This document shows positions 44,223 to 52,191 of a DNA stretch of 64,000 bases, one piece after another. Numbering within the stretch: the stretch's first letter is position 1; each line of letters begins with the position of its first letter. A program made the position numbers and the translations under genes. This DNA is from Streptomyces sp. A3M-1-3 (GTDB lineage: Bacteria > Actinomycetota > Actinomycetes > Streptomycetales > Streptomycetaceae): NCBI RefSeq assembly GCF_024213665.1, contig NZ_JANAVP010000003.1, positions 285,879 through 349,878 on the forward strand, given 5' to 3'. The notes beneath the pieces are model-generated. The model was not told the DNA's origin, searched no databases, and saw only the letters and a list, made by a program, of their open reading frames with translations.

Positions 44223-44699
44223 ATGCACGCGCACTTGGTTTTCGTGACGAAATACCGTCACAATGTGTTCACCGACACCCACCTGAGGCGCATGGAAGAG
44301 ATCATGCGCGCGGTCTGCGCCGACTTCGAGACCGAGCTGACCGAGTTCAACGGCGAGGCCAACCACGTCCACCTGCTCGTGAACTTCCCGCCCAAAGTCG
44401 CCATCTCCAAGCTGGTCAACAGCCTCAAGGGCATGTCCTCTCGCAGAATGCGGCAAGAGTTCCCCGACCTCGTACGGCACTACTACCGCGCGAACAAGCT
44501 GTGGTCCGGCTCCTACTTCGCCGGGTCCGTGGGCGGCACGCCCCTGAGCATCGTCCGCCAGTACATCGAGCAGCAGAACCGTCCCCTACAACCCACAGGT
44601 CAGAGCAGTTCACAGAATCGCTTCACCACCGGGCTGAAGCCCGGCGCACTGCGATTAATCCCGGTAGCCGGGAGGGACTCGCCGCTGCGGCACGGGTAG
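44223..44699 (+). CDS. tnpA: TnpA, Y1 HUH transposase, N-terminus uncertain
   Basis: A Y1 single-strand transposase: HVH at residues 48-50, catalytic Tyr114 (IVRQYIEQQN) and the WSGSYFAGSVGG block. Two things are odd. Upstream of ATG 44223 the same frame still reads like the family N-terminus (RTGRQCAFL) but has no start codon, while the nearby ATG 44185 and TTG 44168 are in other frames, which suggests a small indel. And after the usual end (QQNRP) the frame runs on for about 38 codons through the presumed left end into flanking DNA. It may be weakly active or dead. Confidence 0.75.
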   Translation: MHAHLVFVTKYRHNVFTDTHLRRMEEIMRAVCADFETELTEFNGEANHVHLLVNFPPKVAISKLVNSLKGMSSRRMRQEFPDLVRHYYRANKLWSGSYFAGSVGGTPLSIVRQYIEQQNRPLQPTGQSSSQNRFTTGLKPGALRLIPVAGRDSPLRHG

Positions 44700-44740
44700 G
44701 CTTCGGACGGTCGGTGGGGCGAAGGAGCAGAAGAGTACGC

Positions 44741-45733
44741 ATGAGCAGCAGGCTGAGGCGGCTGGCCGGACTGACGGCCGCGGTGACGGTGCTGACGGTG
44801 ACGGCAAGCGGGTGCGTGACGGTGCACGGCGAGCTGGAGGTCGTACCGTCGGCGACGAAGGCTGAGGCCGCGCAGGCCGTGAAGGACTTCACCGACGCGT
44901 ACAACAAGGCCGACCGGGCCTTCGACCCGGCGCTCGACGCGGGCCGGGTCACTGGCGCGCTCGGCGCCATCAACCAGGCGGGCCTCAAGGCCAAGGGCAT
45001 CAACAACCCGAACGGCAATCCGCAGCACGTACCGCTGGAGCTGGCGGACGCCACGTTCACGATTCCCAAGAAGGCGGGCTGGCCACGCTGGTTCGTCGCG
45101 GACACCGACAGCAACCGCGACGCCGACCAGGGCCCGCAGGACAACCGCTGGGTGCTCGTCTTCGTCCGCGGCGGCGCCGATCAGCTGTGGGAGGTCGCCT
45201 ATCTGTCGATCCTCGCGCCGGACGAGATCCCCGCGTTCAAGACGGACAAGGCCGGCTTCGCGGAGCCGGTGGCGCCGGCCGACAGCAGCCTCGCGACGAC
45301 CCCGCAGGAGCTGAGCAAGCAGTACGCCACGTATCTGCAGAGCGGCAAGCCCGCGGACTTCGTGCCGGGCCAGCACACCACCCAGTGGCGGGACGAGCGC
45401 AGCAAGAACGCCCGCCGGCCGGGCATTTCCACCCAGTACGTCGATCAGGCGCTGGACACCGGGATGTTCGCGCCGCTCGGGCTGCGCACGAAGGACGGGG
45501 GGGCGCTGGTGTTCTTCGCCACCCGCCACTACGAGCAGCAGACGGCGGCCAAGGGTGTGCGCCTGCAGGTCAGCCCCGATGTGAAGGCGCTGATGAGCGG
45601 CACGATCACCAGCACGCTCACCAAGGAGCGGGTGTCCAGTCAGGCGGTGACCGTACCGGCGATCGGCTCGGCGAAGCCGCAGGTTGCCTTCCTCAACCGT
45701 ATCCAGGGCCTGGTCGGCGCGAAGGGCTCCTGA
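44741..45733 (+). CDS. Putative lipoprotein, unrecognised
   Basis: A 330-aa exported protein. The N-terminus AGLTAAVTVLTVTASGCVTV has a lipobox-like ASGC near residue 25, so it is probably a lipoprotein. The mature part begins with a helix (AEAAQAVKDFTDAYNKADRAF) and has several strands such as NRWVLVFVRGGADQLWEVAYLSIL. I cannot name the domain. ATG 44741 has GAAGGAG and a closer AGAAGAG upstream. It lies just beyond the IS element; before the insertion it would have followed efeB directly, but an iron role is not shown. Confidence 0.75.
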   Translation: MSSRLRRLAGLTAAVTVLTVTASGCVTVHGELEVVPSATKAEAAQAVKDFTDAYNKADRAFDPALDAGRVTGALGAINQAGLKAKGINNPNGNPQHVPLELADATFTIPKKAGWPRWFVADTDSNRDADQGPQDNRWVLVFVRGGADQLWEVAYLSILAPDEIPAFKTDKAGFAEPVAPADSSLATTPQELSKQYATYLQSGKPADFVPGQHTTQWRDERSKNARRPGISTQYVDQALDTGMFAPLGLRTKDGGALVFFATRHYEQQTAAKGVRLQVSPDVKALMSGTITSTLTKERVSSQAVTVPAIGSAKPQVAFLNRIQGLVGAKGS

Positions 45734-45755
45734 GCCTGCGTCCTTCGGCCGGCCG

Positions 45756-46499
45756 TCAGCGGCCGAGCGGCCAGGCGACCGGGTGGTGCTCGTGGCCCTC
45801 GCCCGCGTACTGCGCACAGGCGTCGGTCAGGGTCTCCAGCAGGGTCAGCGGATCGGGCAGCGGGTGCTCCGGCCCGCGGATCCAGTCCACGCTCCGGTCG
45901 TCGGGCAACTGCGCCGGCGGTACGAGGACATAGCTGCCGCGGCAGTGCCAGCGCAGACCGGGGTGCTCGTCCATGGTCTCGGGGTGGCAGTCCAGCTCAC
46001 ACGGCCACCACTCGTCCTCGTCCTCGGGGGTGCCGCGGGTGGCGGTGAAGAACAGCATCCGGCTCTGGCCGTTGGCGGCGCCCGATTCGGCGACCGGACC
46101 CACGTCGATGCCTGCGTTCAGGAGGCGCTCCAGCGCGTTCCGCCCGGCGTCCAGCGGCACGTCGAGGACGTCGTGGACCATGCCGGTCGCGGTGATGAAG
46201 TTGGCCTGCGGCTGATTGCGTGCCCAACGCTCGATCTGGGCGCGATCGGTGGTGGACTGGGTCTGCCAGGCGAAGGAGACGGGATGCCGCGCTGGAGTGG
46301 GACAGCCGACACGGTCGCACGAACACCGGTAGCCCGCGGGATGGGCGGCGGGGGCGAGCGGCAGGCCTGCGGCGGCGGCGGCCAGGAGCAGACTCTCCCG
46401 TCCCGCGCCCGGATCGGCAGAGGGCTTCTGCCTGCGGCGCAGCCACTGGGAAATCCGGCTCTCTTCACCGCGGTTGTAGCGGCCCGACTCCTCGCCCAT
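45756..46499 (-). CDS. Stand-alone prim-pol (bifunctional primase/polymerase N-terminal) domain protein
   Basis: A 247-aa protein resembling the prim-pol domain of archaeo-eukaryotic-type primases. Visible are LLLAAAAAGLPLAPAAHP, a Cys/His cluster (YRCSCDRVGCPTPARHP), then QIERWARNQPQANFITATG and DVPLDAG, where the active-site Asp would normally sit. RMLFFTATRG and LRWHCRGSYVLVPPA follow. There is no helicase domain, unlike phage and plasmid primases. Similar stand-alone proteins occur in Streptomyces chromosomes with unknown purpose. It converges on the lipoprotein gene with 22 bases between. Confidence 0.7.
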   Translation of the reverse strand: MGEESGRYNRGEESRISQWLRRRQKPSADPGAGRESLLLAAAAAGLPLAPAAHPAGYRCSCDRVGCPTPARHPVSFAWQTQSTTDRAQIERWARNQPQANFITATGMVHDVLDVPLDAGRNALERLLNAGIDVGPVAESGAANGQSRMLFFTATRGTPEDEDEWWPCELDCHPETMDEHPGLRWHCRGSYVLVPPAQLPDDRSVDWIRGPEHPLPDPLTLLETLTDACAQYAGEGHEHHPVAWPLGR

Positions 46500-46629
46500 C
46501 TATCCCCTCACCTCACCGTTGGCCCCGGCGGACCTTCACATCGTCCCACCATCCTGCGCCCCGCGTGACCGCACTCCTCAACCGGGGTACGTGCGATGAC
46601 GCCACAAGCCGGGTGTCATTGTTGCTCAT

Positions 46630-47466
46630 ATGCGGATTTTTCGGCCTAGCGTGATGTCCATGGTCACGAGGACTCTGCCGGCCGCGCTGATCGCCCTGTC
46701 CCTCGCCGCACAGGCCAACGGCCCGGCACCGCTGGGCTGGGGCGGCCGCCCGGTGACATGGGACACGCTCCCCCGCACCGTGTACACCGCACACCGCGGT
46801 GGCGCGCTGGAGGCGCCGGAGAACAGCATGGCCGCGCTGGCCGCCGCGTACGAGCGGGGCGCCGCGCAGGTCATCGACGCCGACACCCGGATGCTGCGGG
46901 ACGGGACGCTCGTCGTCATGCACGACGCGACCCTGGACCGTACGACCACGTCCTCCGGCCCGGTACGGGCACTCACCGCCCGCCACTGGCGGGATGTACG
47001 GCTGCGGGCGGGAGGCGAGCGTCCGCCGACGGTAGACGAGGTGCTGGACCGCTTCGGCGGGCGGACCCTGGTGATGCTGGAGGCCAAGGACCCGGACAGT
47101 CTCGGGAGGCTGGCCCGCGCCATCCACCGGCGGGGGCTCTCCCGCTCCGTGCTGGTGAACACCAACCGGCCGGATGTCGCCCGGCGGGCGCATCACAAGG
47201 GGCTGACGGCCCAGTTGTGGCGCTCGGCGCGGCAGTTGCGGACCGACGATCCGCGCAGCTGGCGGAGCTTCGTGGACGTCCTGGACGTGGACCACGGGGC
47301 GCGCGACACGGACCTGCGGCGGGCGGTGCGGTCCGGCATCGCCCGGGTGTGGGCGCACACGGTGAACACCCCGAAGGCGCGGGACCGGGCCCTGCGGCTC
47401 GGCTGCGACGGAATCATCACGGACGCTCCGGAGCTGCTCGCCCGTACGCCGGCCGTCAGGCGGTAG
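46630..47466 (+). CDS. Glycerophosphodiester phosphodiesterase family protein, exported
   Basis: A 278-aa protein with a signal peptide (RTLPAALIALSLAAQANG). The GDPD TIM-barrel motifs are YTAHRGGALEAPENS (His55, Arg56, Glu64), VIDADTRMLRDGTLVVMHD (His98) and LVMLEAKDP. The residue normally Glu in the metal-binding ExD is Asp83 here (DAD), a conservative change that could affect metal binding. It would cleave glycerophosphodiesters such as phospholipid head-group remnants outside the cell. ATG 46630 begins the ORF; a Met at residue 9 or 11 could be the real start. Confidence 0.85.
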   Translation: MRIFRPSVMSMVTRTLPAALIALSLAAQANGPAPLGWGGRPVTWDTLPRTVYTAHRGGALEAPENSMAALAAAYERGAAQVIDADTRMLRDGTLVVMHDATLDRTTTSSGPVRALTARHWRDVRLRAGGERPPTVDEVLDRFGGRTLVMLEAKDPDSLGRLARAIHRRGLSRSVLVNTNRPDVARRAHHKGLTAQLWRSARQLRTDDPRSWRSFVDVLDVDHGARDTDLRRAVRSGIARVWAHTVNTPKARDRALRLGCDGIITDAPELLARTPAVRR

Positions 47467-47510
47467 CGGCGCGCCTGCGGCAGGGGCAAGGGCTGGGGCA
47501 GGGCAGCGGC

Positions 47511-48146
47511 TCAGCGGGGGCCGATGCCTCGCAGTACCTGGTCGACGAGCAGGTCGGTGTAGGCGTGGCTGAGCGGTGCGGTGCGGTGCAGCCAGCGGTG
47601 GGTGAGCGGGCCGAGCAGCATTTCGAGCGCGATCCGCAGATCGGCGTCCTCGGCGACCTGGCCGGCCTGCTGCGCGGAGCGCAGCCGCTGCTCGTACAGC
47701 GCGAGCTGCGGCTCGAGGAGCTGCTCGGTGAACTTCCGGCCGAGTTCGGGGTCGGTGGCGCCGGCGGCGGTGAGGGCGCGGGCCGGGGCGTCGTACTTCT
47801 CGTTGTTGAACTCGTCGACGGTGGCGCGCAGTACGTACTTCAGATCGGCGGCGAGGTCCCCGGTGTCGGGGAACCCGGCCCACTCCCCCTCGGTCTCGGC
47901 GTCCCCGGCGAGGGCGAGGGAGGCGTCGAGGAGTACGGCCGCCTTCGACGGCCACCAGCGGTAGATCGTCTGCTTGCCGACGCCGGCGCGGGCGGCGATG
48001 GCCTCGATGGTCAGCTTGTTGTAGCCGACCTCGCCGACCAGGGCGAGTACGGCGTCGAGAATCGCGCGCCGGGAGCGCTCGCTGCGGCGGGTGGAGTCCG
48101 GCGCCTTGGCGGCTGCGGACTGCGCGGGCCGTGCGGTGTCTGCCAT
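47511..48146 (-). CDS. TetR/AcrR-family regulator
   Basis: A 211-aa protein. The helix-turn-helix is at about 25-70: AILDAVLALVGEVGYNKLTI, then AIAARAGVGKQTIYRWWPSK. The C-terminal domain ends LLVDQVLRGIGPR. A perfect palindrome 22 bases upstream of its start is the likely operator for autoregulation. The dimethylargininase-type gene is divergent and 194 bases away, so it may also be a target. Confidence 0.87.
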   Translation of the reverse strand: MADTARPAQSAAAKAPDSTRRSERSRRAILDAVLALVGEVGYNKLTIEAIAARAGVGKQTIYRWWPSKAAVLLDASLALAGDAETEGEWAGFPDTGDLAADLKYVLRATVDEFNNEKYDAPARALTAAGATDPELGRKFTEQLLEPQLALYEQRLRSAQQAGQVAEDADLRIALEMLLGPLTHRWLHRTAPLSHAYTDLLVDQVLRGIGPR

Positions 48147-48167
48147 GCCCCCAGCCCAGCAGCCCTA

Positions 48168-48184
48168 CGAGACGTGGCGTCTCG
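48168..48184. promoter_or_regulatory. Perfect palindromic TetR operator
   Basis: CGAGACG, TGG, CGTCTCG: two perfect 7-base arms with a 3-base centre, in the divergent promoter region between the TetR gene and the dimethylargininase-type gene. Confidence 0.65.
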
Positions 48185-48340
48185 CCTCTGTACTGCCTTC
48201 CGGCCACCGCTGTCCACTTGTGTTCCACGCGGCCTCCCGTAAACCACCCGAACAGTTCACTGTGCGGTGACGCTTGAGGAGAGACGATTCTCTGACGCCC
48301 GGCCACCCTCGGGCGCGACCGTCGTCATGAGGAGCCCTCC

Positions 48341-49231
48341 TTGCACAGAGACGCCACACCCCGGCGCTACGTGATGTGCCCCCCGGTCCACTTCAAGGTG
48401 ACGTACTCCATCAACCCGTGGATGGATCCGACGAAGCCCGTGGACCTGCCCCTCGCCCTCGCCCAGTGGGAAGACCTGCGCGACCGCTACCGCGCGCTCG
48501 GCCACACCGTCGAACTCCTCGACCCCCGCCCCGACCTCCCGGACATGGTCTACGCCGCGAACGGCGCGACCGTGGTGGACGGCAAGGTCCTCGGCGCGCG
48601 CTTCGCCTACCCCGAGCGGGCTGCGGAAGCCGAGGCGCACCTCGACTGGTTCCGGACCCACGGCTTCACCGAGATCCACGAGCCCGCGCACATCAACGAG
48701 GGCGAGGGCGACTTCCTGGTCACCGCGTCGTGGATCCTCGCCGGACGAGGCTTCCGCTCCAGCCCGCTGTCGCACGACGAGGCCCAGGAGTTCTTCGGCC
48801 GCCCGGTCATCGGCCTCGACCTGGTCGACCCGCGTTACTACCACCTCGACACCGCGCTGGCCGTGCTGGACGGCGACGAGGTCATGTACTACCCCGGCGC
48901 CTTCTCCCCCGGCAGCCGGGCCGTACTCGCCCGGCTGTTCCCGGACGCGATCATCGCGGAGGAGGCGGACGCCGCGGCACTGGGCCTCAACGCGGTGAGC
49001 GACGGCCGCCACGTGCTGCTGCCGCAGGCGGCCGTCGGCCTGTTCCCGCGGCTGCGGGCCCGCGGCTACGAGCCGATCGGGATGGATCTGGGCGAACTCC
49101 TCAAGGGCGGCGGCAGCGTGAAGTGCTGCACCCTTGAGCTGCGCGAAGTCCGGGAGGCCGCATCGGCCTCGGCATCCACCGCTGGGGCGACGAACGCACC
49201 AGCGCCCTGCCCCGTCATCCGCCCTGAGTAG
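48341..49231 (+). CDS. Dimethylargininase/amidinotransferase-family enzyme
   Basis: A 296-aa guanidino-modifying enzyme. It resembles N-dimethylarginine dimethylaminohydrolases, which turn methylated arginines into citrulline and an amine. The N-terminal YVMCPPVHFKVTYSINPWMD, the PDMVYAANGATVVDGKV loop, HINEGEGDFLV and the catalytic Cys near the end (SVKCCTLELREV, Cys262 or Cys263) are visible. The last 25 residues are a low-complexity tail. The start is TTG 48341 with GAGGAG six bases upstream. Its end overlaps the convergent Rsm22-like gene by 17 bases. An ornithine or arginine substrate cannot be excluded. Confidence 0.82.
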   Translation: MHRDATPRRYVMCPPVHFKVTYSINPWMDPTKPVDLPLALAQWEDLRDRYRALGHTVELLDPRPDLPDMVYAANGATVVDGKVLGARFAYPERAAEAEAHLDWFRTHGFTEIHEPAHINEGEGDFLVTASWILAGRGFRSSPLSHDEAQEFFGRPVIGLDLVDPRYYHLDTALAVLDGDEVMYYPGAFSPGSRAVLARLFPDAIIAEEADAAALGLNAVSDGRHVLLPQAAVGLFPRLRARGYEPIGMDLGELLKGGGSVKCCTLELREVREAASASASTAGATNAPAPCPVIRPE

Positions 49232-50228
49232 AGTCCTCCGGCTGGGGCGGCCACGCGTCGCCCCAGTCCGCGTCGCGCGCCGCGCGGTAGAGCGGGCCCT
49301 GACGCTTGGTCACCGTGTCGCGCCGCAGGCCGTCCTCCACCGTGCACAGGTCGAGCAGGACCAGGCCCTTGCGGATCTGCGGCTTGCGCGTGATGCGGGC
49401 CTGCGCCGGGTCCGCCGGGAAGCGGACCGCCGCGACATAGCTGAACTTCTCGTCCTCGTACGCGAGTGAGCCGCCCTTCACCTGCCGGTGCAGCGACGAC
49501 CGGCTGACCCTGGCCGAGAAGTGGCACCAGTCCTCACCGGGCACGATCGGGCACGTGCCGCTGTGCGGGCAGGGCGCGGCCACGCGCAGCCCGGCGTCCG
49601 TCAGCTGTTCGCGCGCCTCGCGGATGCGGAGGTAGCCGTCGGGGGTGCCGGGCTCGATCAGTACGACGGCCTGCGCGGCGCGCGCCGCCTCGGCGACCAC
49701 CGCGCGGCGCGCGTCCGGCGTCAGCTCGCCGAGGACGTACGAGACGGTGACCAGGTCGGCGGCCGGCAGCTGGAGGCCGGCCCCGATGGTGCGGCGCTGC
49801 CAGTCGGCGGCGCGCAGGGACGCGGACGGCGCGTGGGAGGCCAGTTCCCGCCCCAGGGCGAGGGCCGGTTCGGCCCAGTCCAGCACGGTGGTGGTCCGGG
49901 GCTCCGCCCAGGTCGCGTCCACCGCCCAGGTCGCGGCGCCGGTGCCGCCGCCGACATCCACATGGCTGCCGGGGGCCCAGCCGGGCGCGGCGGCCGCGAG
50001 CCCGGCCAGCGCGGACCGTACCGCCTCGAAGGTGGCCGGCATCCGGTACGCGGCGTACGCGGCGACGTCGGAACGGTCCCGCAGCACCGGGGCGTCGGTC
50101 GGGGTGCGGCCGCGGTAGTTGGCGATCAGCCGCTCGACGGCCTGCGCGGCCTGTTTCGGCGGCAGCCCGTCGAGTAGCCCGGCAAGGGCGCTGCGCAGGG
50201 CTTCCGCGGTGGGGGTGGTGCTGGTCAC
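49215..50228 (-). CDS. Rsm22-family putative ribosomal methyltransferase-like protein
   Basis: A 337-aa protein of the Rsm22 family. It has a SAM-binding Rossmann part (SHVDVGGGTGAATWAVDAT, then VSYVLGEL) and the family's Cys cluster, CPHSGTCPIVPGEDWCHFSA, followed by RSSLHRQVKGG. Mitochondrial Rsm22 is needed for small ribosomal subunit assembly; the bacterial role is not settled. The four Cys and nearby residues may bind an iron-sulfur cluster. Confidence 0.85.
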   Translation of the reverse strand: MTSTTPTAEALRSALAGLLDGLPPKQAAQAVERLIANYRGRTPTDAPVLRDRSDVAAYAAYRMPATFEAVRSALAGLAAAAPGWAPGSHVDVGGGTGAATWAVDATWAEPRTTTVLDWAEPALALGRELASHAPSASLRAADWQRRTIGAGLQLPAADLVTVSYVLGELTPDARRAVVAEAARAAQAVVLIEPGTPDGYLRIREAREQLTDAGLRVAAPCPHSGTCPIVPGEDWCHFSARVSRSSLHRQVKGGSLAYEDEKFSYVAAVRFPADPAQARITRKPQIRKGLVLLDLCTVEDGLRRDTVTKRQGPLYRAARDADWGDAWPPQPEDSTQGG

Positions 50229-50237
50229 CAGCGAAGT

Positions 50238-51548
50238 TTACGTTCCTGCGGCCGGCCGAGCGTCAGTCCGCTGCCAGGGGCGGCACAGGGCCAGGAAGCA
50301 GGCGGTGGAGCCGAGGGCGCAGAGCAGCTGTACGACGGCCATCGGGACGGCGGTGTCCTCGCCGGCGATGCCGACGAGCGGGGAGGCGAGGGCGCCGATG
50401 AGGAAAGAGGTGGTGCCGATGAGCGCGGAGGCGGAGCCGGCCGCGTGCGGGGTGCGCATCAGTGCCTGTGCGTTGGTGTTAGGCAGCGCCAGGCCCATCG
50501 CGGACATCAGCACGAAGAGGCCGGCGGCGACCGGCACCAGGCCGACCTCGCCGAAGACGCCGGAGGCCATCAGCAGCAGGGCGGCCGAGGCGAGGGTGAT
50601 GACCGCAAGGCCGGCGCCGAGTGCCTTGTCGAGGCTGACCCGGCCGACCAGCAGTTTGCCGTTGATCTGGCCGACGGCGATCAGGCCGATCGAGTTGAGT
50701 CCGAAGAGCAGGCTGAAAGTCTGCGGGGAGGCGCCGTAGATCTGCTGCATCACGAAGGGTGAGGCGGAGATGTAGGCGAAGAGCGCGGCGAAGGCGAGGC
50801 CGCCGGCCAGCGTGTAGCCGGTGAAGACCCGGTCGGCGAGCAGCGAGCGCATGGTGCGCAGGGCCTGGCCGACGCCGCCGCTGTGCCGTCTGTCCTGTGG
50901 CAGGGTCTCGTGCAGCCATTTCGCCACGACGAGGGTGAGCACGACACCGATGGCGGTCAGGACGTAGAAGACGCCTCGCCAGTCGGTGATACGCAGGACC
51001 TGGCCGCCGATGATCGGCGCGATGATCGGGGCGGCGCCGGAGATGAGCATCAGGGTGGAGAAGAACCGGGCCATCTCGACGCCGTCGTAGAGATCCCGGA
51101 CCACCGCGCGGGCGATCACGATGCCGGCCGAGCCGGCCAGTCCCTGGAGCAGCCGGAAGCCGATCAGCATCTCGGCGGTGGGCGCGAACGCGCAGATGGC
51201 GGTGGCGATGACGTACACGACCATGCCGGTGAGCAGCGGGCGGCGGCGGCCCCACCGGTCGCTCATGGGTCCGACGACGAGCTGGCCGAGCGCCATGCCG
51301 GCGAGGCAGGCGGTCAGGGTGAGCTGGACGGTCGCGGCGGGGCTGGACAGCGAGCGGGTGACCTCCGGCAGCGCCGGCAGGTACATGTCCATGGAGAGGG
51401 GCGGCAGCGCGGTGAGCCCGCCGAGCACCAGCGTGACAAGAAAGCCGGTGCGGCGCGCAGCGGTGCCCCCCGGTGCGGGCGGCCGCTCGGCGGATATGTG
51501 GTCGGGCTTGTTCCGGGTCTGGCCGCTCTCCGGCATCGAGGTCTCCAT
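50238..51548 (-). CDS. Bcr/CflA-type MFS drug efflux transporter
   Basis: A 436-aa twelve-helix MFS protein. After a polar N-terminus it shows LPPLSMDMYLPALPEVTRSL, the Bcr/CflA helix-1 motif, LVVGPMSDRWGRRRPLLTG as motif A, and RLLQGLAGSAGIVIARAVVRD as motif B/C. The group exports bicyclomycin, chloramphenicol or similar compounds. A second Met at residue 5 could be the start. It lies 9 bases upstream of the Rsm22-like gene on the same strand, so the two are probably co-transcribed. Confidence 0.9.
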   Translation of the reverse strand: METSMPESGQTRNKPDHISAERPPAPGGTAARRTGFLVTLVLGGLTALPPLSMDMYLPALPEVTRSLSSPAATVQLTLTACLAGMALGQLVVGPMSDRWGRRRPLLTGMVVYVIATAICAFAPTAEMLIGFRLLQGLAGSAGIVIARAVVRDLYDGVEMARFFSTLMLISGAAPIIAPIIGGQVLRITDWRGVFYVLTAIGVVLTLVVAKWLHETLPQDRRHSGGVGQALRTMRSLLADRVFTGYTLAGGLAFAALFAYISASPFVMQQIYGASPQTFSLLFGLNSIGLIAVGQINGKLLVGRVSLDKALGAGLAVITLASAALLLMASGVFGEVGLVPVAAGLFVLMSAMGLALPNTNAQALMRTPHAAGSASALIGTTSFLIGALASPLVGIAGEDTAVPMAVVQLLCALGSTACFLALCRPWQRTDARPAAGT

Positions 51549-51600
51549 GTCGTTGAATCTGGCCCTATGCTCTCAGCCAAATCCGGGTGGTCAAGACCAG

Positions 51601-52169
51601 TAGGGGGCCCTGGCCGAGGACGAGGACGTCGACGTCGTCTACCTGGCGGCTCCGCACTCCGCGCACCGCAGGGCCGCCGGGATGTGCCTGGAGGCGGGCC
51701 GGGCGGTGCTCTGCGAGAAGGCCCTCACCCTACAACGCGCGCGAAGCCGGGGAGCTGGTCGACGAGATCCGTACCGTACAGGCCGACTTCGGGCCGGCCG
51801 GGCCGTTCGCGGCGGACCACCGGCTGCGCGACCCGGAGCAGGGCGGCGGGGCGCTGCTCGACCTCGGGGTGTACCCGGTGTCGCTCGCGCAGCTGCTGCT
51901 GCTGGGCGAGCCCGCCGACGTACCGGCGCGGGCGCAGCTGTCGCCGGAGGGCGTGGACCTGAACACCGGGATGCTGCTGGGCTGGGAGTCCGGGGCGCAT
52001 GCGCTGCTGAGCTGCTCGATCGCGGCGGGCACCCCGGTGACTGAAGGAGTCGCCGCTGGTCCCGCTGGACGGCAGCCTCGCCGTAATGCGGAGGCTCGAT
52101 GCGGTACGGGACCGCATCGGCGTCCGCCATCCCGGCGAGGAGGCCGTGCCGGCGGCTGTGCGGGCTTGA
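51601..52169 (+). pseudogene. Decayed Gfo/Idh/MocA-family oxidoreductase gene
   Basis: Three pieces in three frames belong to one dehydrogenase. The first (from 51607) reads ALAEDEDVDVVYLAAPHSAH and AVLCEKALTL; the NAD-binding start is missing. An extra base near 51733 shifts the frame to NAREAGELVDEIRTVQ through GVYPVSLAQLLLLGEP and LLSCSIAAGTPVT. The last piece, ESPLVPLDGSLAVMRRLDAV, is in the third frame and ends at TGA 52167; the usual stretch before it is missing, so a deletion lies near 52045. It is dead. Confidence 0.85.
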
Positions 52170-52185
52170 ACTGTGCGGGCTTGAC
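52156..52185. repeat. 15-bp tandem duplication at the pseudogene end
   Basis: CTGTGCGGGCTTGA is repeated back to back, once with a final A and once with C, across the stop codon of the decayed oxidoreductase gene. Confidence 0.8.
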
Positions 52186-52191
52186 CCGCGG

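Larger units (their letters stand above)
42802..44660. mobile_element. IS200/IS605-family element with divergent tnpB and tnpA
   Basis: The element carries tnpB (minus) and tnpA (plus). Its right end, read on the minus strand, has a GAATC, a hairpin and a terminal TCAA, the pattern of RE cleavage sites in IS605 elements, and ends at 42802. The other end lies beyond tnpA; a perfect hairpin at 44629-44644 (CCGGGCT, GA, AGCCCGG) is probably the left-end hairpin, but the exact boundary, set here near 44660, is uncertain. No target duplication is expected. Confidence 0.8.

Noticed and set aside
44168..44740. Long plus-strand frame joining TTG 44168 to the lipoprotein at 44741
   Set aside because: The first 190 residues are a shadow of tnpA (Arg- and Pro-rich); the true lipoprotein start is 44741.
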